Shown here piece after piece: positions 16,940-25,671 of a stretch of DNA of 64,000 bases. A model generated the notes under the pieces. The model saw only the letters and a list, made by a program, of their open reading frames with translations, was not told the origin of the DNA and ran no database searches. A program made the translations under genes and the position numbers. The stretch is taken from positions 146,430 through 210,429 of the forward strand of contig NZ_JAFEMD010000004.1 of NCBI RefSeq assembly GCF_016892765.1, given 5' to 3'. The DNA comes from Microvirga arvi (GTDB lineage Bacteria > Pseudomonadota > Alphaproteobacteria > Rhizobiales > Beijerinckiaceae). The stretch's first letter is position 1. Each line of letters begins with the position of its first letter.

Positions 16940-18028
16940 ATGCCCCGGATCACCTCCATCGAACCCGGCTTCTACCGCATCCCGCTGCCGACCGTCCTGA
17001 CCGATTCCATGCATGGCGAGATGCGAGCCTTCGAGCTCAACACGGTGCGCATCCGCGATGCCGATGGTGCCGAGGGCGTCGGCTACACCTTCACGGTCGG
17101 TCGCAACGGTGCCGCCATCGACACGATCCTCGCCCGCGAACTGCCCGAGATCATGGACGGCGAAGAGGCCGACGAGATCGAGCGTCTCTGGCACAAGGCC
17201 TGGTGGGCTCTCCATTACGGTGGGCGCGGCGGGCCGACGGTCCTGGCGCTTTCCGCCTTCGACATGGCCCTGTGGGATCTCAAGGCCAAGCGCGCCAACC
17301 TCCCGCTCTGGAAGGCTCTCGGGGGCTTCGATTCCAAAGTGCCCTGCTATGCGGGCGGGATCGATCTCGAACTCCCCCTCGACAAGCTTCTGCGCCAGAC
17401 CGACGACAATCTCGGAAAAGGGTTTCGCGCCATCAAGATGAAGGTCGGCCGCGCCAACCTGTTCGAGGATGTGGAGCGGGTGAAGGCCATGCGCGAGCAC
17501 CTCGGCGCCAGCTTCCCCTTGATGGTCGACGCCAACATGAAGTGGAGCGTCGATGGCGCCATTCGTGCGGCGCGTGCTCTTCAGCCCTTCGACCTCACCT
17601 GGCTCGAGGAGCCAACCATCCCCGACGATCCGGCGGGTCATGCCCGCATCGTGCGGGAGGGTGGGCTGCCGATCGCGGCCGGCGAGAACCTGCGGACGCT
17701 CTGGGAGTTCAAGCTTTATGTGGCCGGCGGCGCGGTAACCTATCCGGAGCCCGACGTCACCAATTGCGGCGGGGTCACCCCCTTCATGAAGATCGCCCAT
17801 CTGGCGGAGGCGTTCAATCTTCCGGTCACCAGCCATGGCGCCCACGACGTCACCGTGCATCTTCTCGCCGCCTGCCCGAACCGCTCCTACCTCGAAGCCC
17901 ACGGCTTCGGTCTTGAGCGCTACATTGCCGAGCCCCTCACGATTCAGGATGGCTTCGCATTGGCGCCGGACCGTCCCGGTCACGGCATCGCCTTCGACTG
18001 GAAGGGCCTCGAAAAGATAAGGGCCTGA
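16940..18028 (+). CDS. Mandelate racemase/muconate-lactonizing enzyme family, probable acid-sugar dehydratase or cycloisomerase
   Basis: AAGGA lies 6 bases before the ATG. The enolase-superfamily barrel is complete: KMK at 166-168 as base, metal ligands Asp197 (VDAN), Glu223 (WLEEP) and Glu249 (AGEN), and SHGAHD near 298-303 supplying a His on the other face. Both general bases suggest the mandelate-racemase subgroup, whose members dehydrate sugar acids such as galactarate or fuconate or isomerise their lactones. It follows the importer by 33 bases, fitting catabolism of the imported sugar after oxidation. Confidence 0.87.
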   Translation: MPRITSIEPGFYRIPLPTVLTDSMHGEMRAFELNTVRIRDADGAEGVGYTFTVGRNGAAIDTILARELPEIMDGEEADEIERLWHKAWWALHYGGRGGPTVLALSAFDMALWDLKAKRANLPLWKALGGFDSKVPCYAGGIDLELPLDKLLRQTDDNLGKGFRAIKMKVGRANLFEDVERVKAMREHLGASFPLMVDANMKWSVDGAIRAARALQPFDLTWLEEPTIPDDPAGHARIVREGGLPIAAGENLRTLWEFKLYVAGGAVTYPEPDVTNCGGVTPFMKIAHLAEAFNLPVTSHGAHDVTVHLLAACPNRSYLEAHGFGLERYIAEPLTIQDGFALAPDRPGHGIAFDWKGLEKIRA

Positions 18029-18070
18029 GGTATCGAAGTTCCTCCAGTGCACTTGAAGCAGGATGCAGGC

Positions 18071-19759
18071 ATGAAAGAGCGTTTTGACCACATCGTCGTC
18101 GGCGGCGGCTCCTCGGGATCCGTGGCCGCCGCACGGCTCGTCAACGAAGGCAGGCGTGTGCTGCTGCTCGAGGGCGGCTATTCCCATCGCCATCCGCTTC
18201 TCGACATGCCGCCGGGCATCTTCAAGATGATCAATGGCAGCAAGTACATGCGGTATCATCATACGGTGCCGCAGGAGCACCTGGACGGCCGCGTGCACGA
18301 CATCCCCCAGGCCAATGTCCTGGGTGGAGGCTCCTCGGTCAACGCGCAGGTCTACATGCGCGGCCGACCGTCCGATTACGACGAGTGGCACGAGATGCTG
18401 CATGGGGATAACGACTATCCGGGCTGGAGCTGGCCGGATGTTCTGCCCCACTTTCGCACCATGGAGGGCAACAACAGGTTCTACAACGAGCTGCACGGCG
18501 CGGACGGACCGCTCCTGGTGTCGGACCCAGGCCACATCAACGACATGTCGCGATGGTTCGTTCAGGCCATCCAGGCTCTTGGCGAACCCTTCAATCCGGA
18601 CTTCAACGGCCCCAAGCAAAGGGGCGTCGGCTTCTATCAGTTCATGAACCGCCGTGGCCGACGCAGCAGCGCGGCCTATGCCTTTCTCGCCCCGCTCGCG
18701 GACAATCCGAACCTCGTCATCCGCCTCCAGTCGCGGGTACGAAAGATCGAGATCGAAAACGGACGCGCTATTGGTGTCACCTATCGGGACGCGAAGGGCA
18801 TGGACCATCAGGTTTACGCGGATGGCGAGGTGATCATCGCATCCGGAGCCCTCGTCACGCCGCAGCTTCTCATGCTCTCGGGGATAGGCCCTGCCGACCA
18901 GCTGCGGAAGCACGGCATCGCCTGCATCGCCGACCTTCCCGGCATCGGCGAAAACCTGATCGACCACCCGGAGGTGCCGATCATTGCAAAGGCCAACGGG
19001 CCCTACGGCTACTACAAGCAGGGCGTCGGCTGGCGGATGCTCCTCAACGGCATCCATTTCCGCCTCTTCGGCTCAGGCCCGATCCTCTCGGCGGGTGTCG
19101 AGGCCGGCGCTTTCGTCAACCCGACCGACCCTGACGGCGAGCCGACGATCCAGGCGTTCTGTGTGCCGATCGTCTATCTGGACCGGGATACGCTCAACCT
19201 CGTCGAGGACACTTATGGCCTGACGATCACGACGGTCGTGGTCAAGCCCAAATCCCGCGGGTACGTTCGCCTGCGCTCCGCAGATCCGGATGACATGCCG
19301 CTGGTCTCACCCAATCTGCTGAGTCATCCCGACGACGCCCGGTCGATGATCGATGGTCAGCGCTTCTTCATCCGGGCCTTCCAGACCACGCCCCTGGCCG
19401 AGCGGATCGAGCGCGTCTCGATTCCTGATCCGAACGACCTCAGCGACGAGGCGATCATGAAGCATTGCCGCCGCTTCGTGAAAACGAACTATCACCCGAG
19501 CGGAACCTGCCGGATGGGCAGGGCGAGCGATCCCATGGCGGTTCTCGACTCGAGGCTTCGCCTCCGCGGCATCGAGAACCTGCGGGTCTGCGATCTCTCG
19601 GCCATGCCCAACATCAATGCGGGCAACACCAATGCGCCCGCCATGATGCTCGGAAGCCGTTGCGCGGAACTCATCACCGGCCGCCCGACCATCAGCACGT
19701 CCCAGTTCGGACCGCGCCTGTCCGAACACGGGGACATGAGCATCGCCACGATCAGCTGA
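18071..19759 (+). CDS. GMC-family FAD oxidoreductase (choline dehydrogenase-like)
   Basis: ATG at 18071 has AGGA upstream; a GTG at 18047 is possible but less likely. FAD-binding VVGGGSSGSVAAARL opens the protein; LGGGSSVNAQVYMRG and SGALVTPQLLMLSGIGP are the two GMC signatures; the C-terminal catalytic region has NYHPSGTCRMG and INAGNTNAPAMM with His and Asn. It would oxidise a sugar or alcohol and pass electrons to a quinone or oxygen. It is the last gene of the sugar operon. No signal peptide. Confidence 0.9.
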   Translation: MKERFDHIVVGGGSSGSVAAARLVNEGRRVLLLEGGYSHRHPLLDMPPGIFKMINGSKYMRYHHTVPQEHLDGRVHDIPQANVLGGGSSVNAQVYMRGRPSDYDEWHEMLHGDNDYPGWSWPDVLPHFRTMEGNNRFYNELHGADGPLLVSDPGHINDMSRWFVQAIQALGEPFNPDFNGPKQRGVGFYQFMNRRGRRSSAAYAFLAPLADNPNLVIRLQSRVRKIEIENGRAIGVTYRDAKGMDHQVYADGEVIIASGALVTPQLLMLSGIGPADQLRKHGIACIADLPGIGENLIDHPEVPIIAKANGPYGYYKQGVGWRMLLNGIHFRLFGSGPILSAGVEAGAFVNPTDPDGEPTIQAFCVPIVYLDRDTLNLVEDTYGLTITTVVVKPKSRGYVRLRSADPDDMPLVSPNLLSHPDDARSMIDGQRFFIRAFQTTPLAERIERVSIPDPNDLSDEAIMKHCRRFVKTNYHPSGTCRMGRASDPMAVLDSRLRLRGIENLRVCDLSAMPNINAGNTNAPAMMLGSRCAELITGRPTISTSQFGPRLSEHGDMSIATIS

Positions 19760-20030
19760 GACAACAAGAACCGGGCCTTCGGCGCCCCGATCCTTTTCGG
19801 CGGCCACTCACCGCGGACAGCCTTGGCCATATTGTCGGCGACCGGTTTCCTCAGGTTCGAGAACACCGTGCGGCAGCCCGTTTTGGATCAGCCCCTCCAC
19901 GGGCATGCCCGGGACCAGCTTGAGATCGCCGAGACGCTCCCGCTCTCGTCGCCGACCGTGAAAGCGGCACGCACCGAATGATGCTGCACGCCCGGGCGCC
20001 GATCCTTCAGCAGATCGGCCGCGATCATGC
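19760..20030. other. Gap between convergent genes
   Basis: No convincing gene. A weak GC hairpin (CGGG...CCCG) followed by CCTTTTCGG near 19771-19800 could end the sugar operon. A short plus-strand reading around 19920-19978 faintly resembles a LuxR recognition helix but has no start or context. Confidence 0.4.
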
Positions 20031-21239
20031 TCACCGTCCTTCTGTTCCGGCGTGGTCCGCTGGGTGAAGGCCGACAGGCGCAGAACTGGCCTCATAGGGC
20101 TCGCTGCCTTCCAGAGATGGACTATTGGCCTCTCGCACCTTTGCCGCCTCTTCATCATAGAGGAAAGGCAGGAAGGCATAACGCTGTCCAACGGTGACCT
20201 TCGATACGGCGTGCAGAAGCGGGCACGAGAACACCACGGCTCCGCCAACCGGCGCCTTGTAGCTGCGCGGGCCGTATTCCGGGAAGCTCACCTCGCCGCC
20301 TTCGAAATCGCTGTTCAGGTTGATCGAGACCGCGAAGCGGCGATGGGCCGTGCCCTTGGTGGTGTTGTCCCGGTGCGCCCGGAAATGCCCGCCGTCCTCC
20401 GCCGCATAGCAGGAGACGATGTAGCGCTCCATGCGGGTCGGCCTGAAGAAGTGCACCTTCTCGATCTCCGGGTTCACGCGCCGGATGATGCGCTGCTGGA
20501 TCTGGCGCATCAGCGCCAGATCCTCGATGCTGTAGTCCTTGCGCCGCTTATGGTTCGGGTCGTGGGCTGTAACGGTCCTGCCGTCGACCTCGCGCATGAA
20601 GCCCGACTCCCGGCCGCCATGTTGTTCGTACAGGCCGATCAGGCGGCGGCAGAATTCAGGCTCGAACACGTTCGGGATGATCAGGATCGGGGCCGGGATC
20701 TCGAACCCGGCAAACCGCTCCGGCGGCGGCAGGCTGCCCAGGCAGGCGAACACCTGATCCATATCGCTGCCATCCGGCCGGAAGGGGAATACCGCCCGCA
20801 CCCGCAGCGTCGGGTCGAGCACCATCCAAAGCCGCTGCACGGCGACGGGACCGCTTCCGGGCTGTGCGTTGACAGGCAATGCGCCATAGAGCCGCCCGAC
20901 CGTGCCGTCGAAGTCCCAGAAGAAGCGCAGCCCCGGCAGGCTCTCGCGCACCCGCCCCGCGCTTTCGTCCTTGGGATCCATGCTGACCCCGAAGAAGGAG
21001 GCATGCTTATCGTCGAACAAGGCACGATGCCTCACGACAGCATCCAAGGCCGCCCGGCTGCGAGGATCGGCGCTGCTGGCGAAGAAGCAGAGCACCACGT
21101 AGCGGCCCGCCACCATGTCGAAGGAATACCGCGGGTTGCTGGGGGATCGTTGCTTGAACCAGGGGGCCGGATCGCCCGGCCCGAGATTGACGTAGGTCTC
21201 AGGCGTGCTGGTTATCTGGTTCATGAACGGTTGCCCCAT
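20031..21239 (-). CDS. Redoxin-like domain fused to a prolyl-4-hydroxylase-type 2OG-Fe(II) oxygenase
   Basis: Residues about 17-170 have a thioredoxin/peroxiredoxin fold (GDPAPWFKQ, RYVVLCFFASSADPRS, FFGVSMDPKDE) but no Cys where the peroxidatic Cys should be (the position reads DPRSRA), so this half is probably not a peroxidase. Residues about 185-365 are an oxygenase: HRD at 289-291 and His343 as iron ligands, Arg353 for 2-oxoglutarate, with FAVSINLNSDFEGGEVSFPEYG between them. Start is ATG 21239; ATG 21224 is also possible, and neither has a good ribosome-binding site. Substrate unknown. Confidence 0.83.
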   Translation of the reverse strand: MGQPFMNQITSTPETYVNLGPGDPAPWFKQRSPSNPRYSFDMVAGRYVVLCFFASSADPRSRAALDAVVRHRALFDDKHASFFGVSMDPKDESAGRVRESLPGLRFFWDFDGTVGRLYGALPVNAQPGSGPVAVQRLWMVLDPTLRVRAVFPFRPDGSDMDQVFACLGSLPPPERFAGFEIPAPILIIPNVFEPEFCRRLIGLYEQHGGRESGFMREVDGRTVTAHDPNHKRRKDYSIEDLALMRQIQQRIIRRVNPEIEKVHFFRPTRMERYIVSCYAAEDGGHFRAHRDNTTKGTAHRRFAVSINLNSDFEGGEVSFPEYGPRSYKAPVGGAVVFSCPLLHAVSKVTVGQRYAFLPFLYDEEAAKVREANSPSLEGSEPYEASSAPVGLHPADHAGTEGR

Positions 21240-21969
21240 CTATGATTGACAGATTGTTAGCCCGGTCGAGGGAGCTTCTGAAAGGGACGAAAGTCTGACA
21301 CCAATTTGGAAATTAGCCGCGCAATTCCGCGTAGCGCCCGGTCTGGAACCGCTCCGGAGCCGCTAGGGAAGGTCCCCCTCGCCGTTCCAGGGTACCTGTA
21401 CCGGGCGCGTCGCGTATCAGCCGATCATCACCATCGCCGCCACGCGTGGAGATCGCCTTGGCTGAGAGCCCCTACCTCTCGGCTGGGGGGTTTTATTATG
21501 GCCGCAGGCAGACGTGCGAGCGATCTCTGACCGAGCCAAGCCTCACGCCAGCTTCGATGCCTAAAGGGATGAGGTCGAAGCGCCGCGACCTTTGCTGCCC
21601 TGCAGGGCTCCGCGAGCGCCCAGGCTTCTAACTCTAGGCCACTGGACGCAGTGGCCTTTTTCTTTGGAGTCCCACGGGAGCCTCACGCGAAACCGGCCCC
21701 ACGATTTCCCATCGGCCGTTGGATGGAATTCATCATCAGCGACGAGGCGCCAAGACTGCCGGAGGCAGAGGGAGCTGCCTCCGGCGGTCCGACCGCACAT
21801 ACAAGGATCAACACGCAGCGGTCATCCCCACAGTAGGGGGCAGCAAAAAGGTTGAGATCTGTCTTTGGTCCGACAATCGCCCCAACCTTGGTCCATGGTG
21901 CCTGATTGCGGCGCAGGTTCGCGCAACAGCCAGTGCGGAATGAGGTGAACGTCGATCCTCTGCGCTGCC
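21240..21969. other. Long region without a recognisable gene
   Basis: Only short frames occur, none with a family resemblance. The region contains a strong plus-strand terminator at 21636-21661, so a short untranslated or coding transcript could run through 21300-21635; a 61-codon frame from 21446 (GTG) stops 4 bases before that hairpin but has no clear homology. Confidence 0.4.
21636..21661 (+). terminator. Rho-independent terminator
   Basis: AGGCCACTG pairs perfectly with CAGTGGCCT around GACG and runs straight into TTTTCTTT. It is a canonical intrinsic terminator on the plus strand, yet no annotated gene precedes it on that strand. Confidence 0.8.
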
Positions 21970-22041
21970 TCAGATCGCCATGATCAACACGGCATGGAAC
22001 ACAAAGCCGACGAGCAAGCCATCCAGGGCAAGCTTGAACAT
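21970..22041 (-). CDS. Possible 23-residue hydrophobic peptide
   Basis: ATG at 22041 is preceded by AGAGG at about 7 bases. The product has two charged residues (Lys3, Asp7) and then one membrane-length hydrophobic run ending in MAI. This composition and ribosome-binding site are what small membrane peptides show, but the frame is so short that chance cannot be excluded. Confidence 0.35.
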   Translation of the reverse strand: MFKLALDGLLVGFVFHAVLIMAI

Positions 22042-22279
22042 GGTACGCCTCTTCGATCCGACAGGCTCTTCGGCCATTTGACAACCTGGACCCAGGGTCC
22101 TGGTGTTATAACTAACGGGAAGCTACAACCTGCGGGAAGTTGCCATCCGGATACTGACGCTCAGCAATAGTATTAGGCATTTGGTCCATGCCATAGGAGC
22201 CATCTGGCGATATGATCCGGTGTCCGCGAACGCCGCAGATGTGGAATGTTCTGCCATCCTCAGCATGGAACGCCCTGTT

Positions 22280-22892
22280 TCAGCGGGGAGCAATCTCACG
22301 CCATCGGTGGATCACATGGCGTGTCGCAACGTCGAATGCCCAGAAATGTCCCTGGAAGGGTTGATCCGCGATCCGACTGATCGGCACTCCGAAGATACTT
22401 GCAGATCAGCAGCGTCCCAACCCCGCCATGCGCGACAACCGCGATGCCCTCACCTGAAAAATCCTGAAGGACCTCATCCACGGCGGCTGCCACTCTGGCT
22501 TGGGCGTCAACCGCGCGCTCCCATCCCTGCACGCTCTCTTCCGGTCTCGCGAAGAATGCATCCGCCATTCGGTCAAAGTCGGAGGGCGGAAGAAACCCGG
22601 TGGCACTGCGGTCATTCTCGTGCAGCCCATGATGAACGCCGACAGGAAGTCCGAAGTGGCCCGCCAGGATCCCGGCCGCTTCGATCGCCTTGGTTTCGGC
22701 GCTCGCCCAGACGGCAGAGGGTTGGCCTCCATCGTACAAAGCAGCAAAAGCCCGCATGCGATGGATACCCCCATCCGACAGGTGCCACCGGGGAACGGGT
22801 GTGCTGGGGTCAACCACAACTTCAGGGTGGGTGAGCAGCACCACAATGCGGAGGCGGTGTTTCGGATAGCCAAGGCAAAACGCGGCTCCCAT
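22280..22892 (-). pseudogene. Histidine phosphatase-family protein, frameshifted near the C-terminus
   Basis: The frame from ATG 22892 matches a branch of the phosphoglycerate-mutase-like family in which RHG is replaced by THP (LLTHPEVVVDP). It continues with WASAETKAIEAAGILA, HHGLHENDRSATGF and VVAHGGVG. After LICKYLR the reading frame degenerates and stops at 22296. In the neighbouring frame the expected family ending continues (VPISRIADQPFQGHFWAFDV) to a TGA at 22280-22282. A single extra base near 22388 explains this, so it is a recent pseudogene or a sequencing error. The true start may lie further upstream (GTG 22973). Confidence 0.75.
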
Positions 22893-23206
22893 AGCGGCAA
22901 AGGCGGTAAACCGCTCCAGACTGACCGGTGCCGCAGTGACGGGCCGAAACTCGATCGGCGCAATTGTAAACACCGCAACGGGAGGACGAGCAGCCAGGCC
23001 ACCCAGCGGAAGAAGACTTTCAGTGTCATGGTGAGCGGTTTAGCGGATTGCGCCAGACCTATGTATGGCTCTTTTGGGCTTCCGGTGCCCGTATAAGGGC
23101 GACGAATTCCTCATAAAGCCGCTTTATGGGATGGGCCGAAAGCGTTCCGCAGGTGCAAGTTCCTCTCCAACATCCCTTGCAAAATCAGTGAAGGCGCCCG
23201 GAAATC
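22893..23206. other. Gap without recognisable gene
   Basis: Nothing with family resemblance on either strand. The minus-strand frame continues open to 22973 as a possible N-terminal extension of the histidine phosphatase. Confidence 0.4.
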
Positions 23207-23443
23207 CTATGACTCATAGGCCGGTCTCAATTGAGACGCCGTTGCAATGCGTTTGCGACCGTCCTGAGGGGCTTGGATGCGGGACTGGCATCTGCCCTCC
23301 GATGGCTGTAGCTTGAATACAACCTCCCAGACCTCGCCCGTCGTGTCATCGCATACTGTGATGAGGCTGAAGAAACCCAAGTCGCTGGGTCTGGCCTCAG
23401 GATTGAAGAGAACGCGGTCACCTGGGTTGAACGTGTGCGGCAT
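23207..23443 (-). CDS. Small hypothetical protein (SH3-like fold suggested)
   Basis: From ATG 23443 the 78-residue product begins MPHTFNPGDRVLFNPE, then alternating strand-like stretches (GEVWEVVFKLQP, CQSRIQAPQDGRKRIATASQL). The GDRV opening and the pattern of short strands are typical of small SH3/KOW-like proteins seen repeatedly in Methylobacteriaceae accessory DNA. The upstream in-frame codons look non-coding, so the internal ATG was preferred. Function unknown. Confidence 0.6.
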   Translation of the reverse strand: MPHTFNPGDRVLFNPEARPSDLGFFSLITVCDDTTGEVWEVVFKLQPSEGRCQSRIQAPQDGRKRIATASQLRPAYES

Positions 23444-23862
23444 CGCTCGATCCCATTCCATGGACGTTCGGAGAAGGGGTGTTGCCGGAACGGGAGCTTT
23501 TCGTGGACAGGGGGCGAGAACCGCAGCTTCTCGCCCCCTGTGCGCCTGTTCAGAGCGATGGGGGCAGCGCACCGCCAGGCCAAGGAACCATAGCTGGCTC
23601 CGGATTTCTCTGCACCAGGGCAAGGGCCGTACCCCGGCGGAGCATGGCTGCTCTCCTCAGAGCGGCTACGCAGAGGACTGTCGATTCGCTGGCTCGCCTT
23701 CGTATGTTTGAGGGATTTCAAGCGCCTTGAGTCTATGGCTGGGCGGATCACAGAGCCCGCGGCCGAAGGACTGGATTGCCTCATCAACACCAGGGTAGCC
23801 ATTCCAGCCCTGGACAAGTCCGTACAGCGGGGCGCAGGCTCCAAGCCTCCGTGTCTGCCTTG
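23444..23862. other. Gap without recognisable gene
   Basis: Several short overlapping frames on both strands, all with biased composition typical of antisense or non-coding high-GC DNA; none recognised. Confidence 0.4.
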
Positions 23863-24358
23863 ATGGAAAGACGCCGCTCTTGGGCTGCCGCAGGCCGGTC
23901 ACCACCCGAATTCGCAGCAAGGTTCACTCTGGCAGAGCAGGCGGTTCTGGTCGTGGTGGCGGTCGAGGTGAGCGAACGGGCGCAGCAGCCCGACCGTCGC
24001 CGACCTCGCCGCGCTCGCGAGCGTCTCCGGGACCACGGTCAGAAACGCGCTCCGGGAGTGTGGAGCGCTTGGACTGGTCCGCTTTGATCGGAGGCGGCGG
24101 AGCCCTTGGATCAACCAACCAAACGAGATCCGGATCCTGTCAAAGGAATGCCGGTCATGGCTCCGGCCGCGAACGGGTGCAGATTCGCACATCGCACGGA
24201 TCGAAAGGCTAGGAGAGGAAGGGAAAGCGGCATTCTCCCGTTGGCCTTTGAGCCTGAATCAAGATCCCAAAACGCTCGAAAGAGACCGGAAGGGGCTTTT
24301 CGGCAGGGCCGGCATGGGAGACGCTGGGACGAGACCAACAAGATTCGCGGGGCAGGGA
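23863..24358 (+). pseudogene. Helix-turn-helix protein of the Methylobacteriaceae accessory type, frameshifted
   Basis: The first part (FAARFTLAEQAVLVVVAVEV) is in the frame of the ATG at 23863. About 100 bases on, the coherent sequence continues one frame later: TVADLAALASVSGTTVRNAL, RECGALGLVRF, NEIRILSKECRSWL. Together this is the N-terminal helix plus DNA-binding domain of a family that usually reads as one frame; a one-base shift lies near 23975. The second frame runs without stop into the following small gene. It is best treated as a broken regulator. Confidence 0.6.
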
Positions 24359-24559
24359 ATGACAGCGACCCGAGACCACGACGTCGAAGCGTTGGCGCGT
24401 GAGATGCTGCGCCAGACGATCCTCAAGTCAGGCTGGGACCCGGCCTTAAAGGGCGAGGAACGCCAGAGGCGCATCAACCGGGACGTGGATCTCCATTGGC
24501 ACCTGATGCTGTCGGAGGCGCAAAAGCGGCTGGGGCAGCGCCAGGAGTTGGATGCCTGA
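24359..24559 (+). CDS. Small hypothetical acidic/basic helical protein
   Basis: The 66-residue frame MTATRDHDVEALAREMLRQ... is rich in alternating Glu/Arg and His and looks fully helical. It overlaps the WGR-like gene by 8 bases, suggesting co-translation. The frame is open further upstream into the helix-turn-helix remnant, so the start at ATG 24359 is a choice. No family recognised. Confidence 0.5.
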   Translation: MTATRDHDVEALAREMLRQTILKSGWDPALKGEERQRRINRDVDLHWHLMLSEAQKRLGQRQELDA

Positions 24560-24806
24560 CGTTCTCCGATCTCCCATCAAGCACCACCTGGTTATGCACC
24601 GGATCAATCCGGAGCGGAGCATTCAGTACTTCCATAGCCTCATGATTGAACGGGATCTGTTTGGGACCATCCGCCTCGTGCGCCGCTGCGGCCCGATCGG
24701 CGCCGACGGTCAGGAGGAGGTTGAGGAGTTCGCAGCCAAGGTCGAGGCGGGCCATGCCCCCGTTTGCGCCAGCGCTAAGCGACGGCAGGGCCATCGGGAT
24801 TTGTGA
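24552..24806 (+). CDS. WGR-domain-like small protein with degenerate WGR motif
   Basis: The 84-residue product has the arrangement of stand-alone WGR proteins: INPERSIQYFHSLMIERDLFG, TIRLVRR, IGADGQEEVEEF and AKRRQGHRDL. The tryptophan-glycine-arginine signature, expected right after LVRR, reads CGP instead. WGR domains bind DNA ends or nucleic acid; loss of Trp and Arg suggests reduced function. A second, more damaged copy lies at 61620-61825 on the opposite strand. Confidence 0.65.
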   Translation: MPDVLRSPIKHHLVMHRINPERSIQYFHSLMIERDLFGTIRLVRRCGPIGADGQEEVEEFAAKVEAGHAPVCASAKRRQGHRDL

Positions 24807-24901
24807 GGCAGTTTAACAGCCTGGCGTTCACACTTTTGCCTTAAAACGCCAGCCGTTGTGAGTAGTACTTTAGGTTGCATGCTGGCTCGAAGGGGAGTCC
24901 C

Positions 24902-25072
24902 ATGGGTGCAAATCCTGACCGTATGACCGACCACAAGGAAGCGGTGCGCCTCTCGCGGGCACACTGGCGCCTCCCTGTCGGGGTGATCTTCCTGGGCTCG
25001 CTGCTCCTGACCGGCGTGGCTTCAGCCGGGTCGATGATATGGAGCCTCGGCCCAGTCCATCTGATCCCCTAG
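24902..25072 (+). CDS. Small single-pass membrane protein
   Basis: ATG at 24902 follows AAGGGGAG by 6 bases. The 56-residue product has a charged N-terminal half (DHKEAVRLSRAHW) and one hydrophobic span (PVGVIFLGSLLLTGVASAG). No family recognised. It lies in the run of small accessory genes downstream of the WGR-like gene. Confidence 0.5.
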   Translation: MGANPDRMTDHKEAVRLSRAHWRLPVGVIFLGSLLLTGVASAGSMIWSLGPVHLIP

Positions 25073-25257
25073 CGGTCGCCCCCTTCAGCAGGTGCCGTTC
25101 ACTCTCTCGTGCCGAGCGAGCGCCCTTCTTGGACGTACCCGAAAGCAAGCCTCGCAGTTTTCCGGTGCGGGTGAGAGGAACGACCAAGCCGGGCAGAAGC
25201 AGTTGCCGTTCCGCTATCGCGGGCCATAAAGGGCTCCGCTTTACGGGGGGCGCCTCA

Positions 25258-25470
25258 ATCGGGAAAACCGCAGCCGAATACAGAAAACACGCCGAGGAAT
25301 GCCGGGTCCTCGCCAAGCAGGTCCCGGAGGGGGAGCATCGCGAACAGCTTCTGGAGATGGCGAGAACCTGGGACAACCTGGCCAGGGACCGGGAGCAGCT
25401 GGTCCGGAACCATCCCGAACTCGACAGCTCGAAAAACCCGACCAGGGCTCAGGCGCCATCGAAGGAGCGG
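25258..25470 (+). pseudogene. Remnant of a small rhizobial helical protein lacking a start codon
   Basis: The segment KTAAEYRKHAEECRVLAKQ, then PEGEHREQLLEMARTWDNLA, matches a common short alphaproteobacterial protein (pattern YRxHAxECRxLAxxxPxGxHRxxLLExAxTWxxLA). No ATG, GTG or TTG lies at the expected place, and the frame runs on to 25689 through the antisense of another gene. I therefore treat it as a fragment rather than an intact gene. Confidence 0.45.
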
Positions 25471-25503
25471 AAGCGGCCGCAGGGAACGATGAGCAGCTGG
25501 TGC

Positions 25504-25671
25504 TCAGTCGTGGCCGAGGAGGAGATAGGCCAGCAGGGCGAGGAGCACCACATTCAGCAGGACGACCAGGAGCAGAGTAACCAGCATGGTCCGGTCATGC
25601 CGGGCGAGCCGGTCGTTGATCGCCTCCAGCTTCTGGTGTTTGGCGAGCCCGTCGCGGTTTTGGGGCTTCAC
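25504..25671 (-). CDS. Small C-terminally anchored membrane protein
   Basis: GTG at 25671 has AAGGAG 6 bases upstream. The 55-residue product is charged (AKHQKLEAINDRLARHDRT) and then a long hydrophobic span (LLLVVLLNVVLLALLAYLLL) ending GHD. A diverged copy with the same layout and the same upstream DNA lies at 62919-63077 on the plus strand. Function unknown; the conserved leader suggests it is regulated. Confidence 0.6.
   Translation of the reverse strand: MKPQNRDGLAKHQKLEAINDRLARHDRTMLVTLLLVVLLNVVLLALLAYLLLGHD

Noticed and set aside
16922..19057. 711-codon open frame on the minus strand
   Set aside because: It is fully antisense to the enolase-superfamily and GMC genes, shows no family pattern, and is explained by high-GC codon use.
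19900..19980. Short plus-strand stretch resembling a LuxR recognition helix
   Set aside because: Only about 20 residues, no start codon, and the surrounding frame has no domain.
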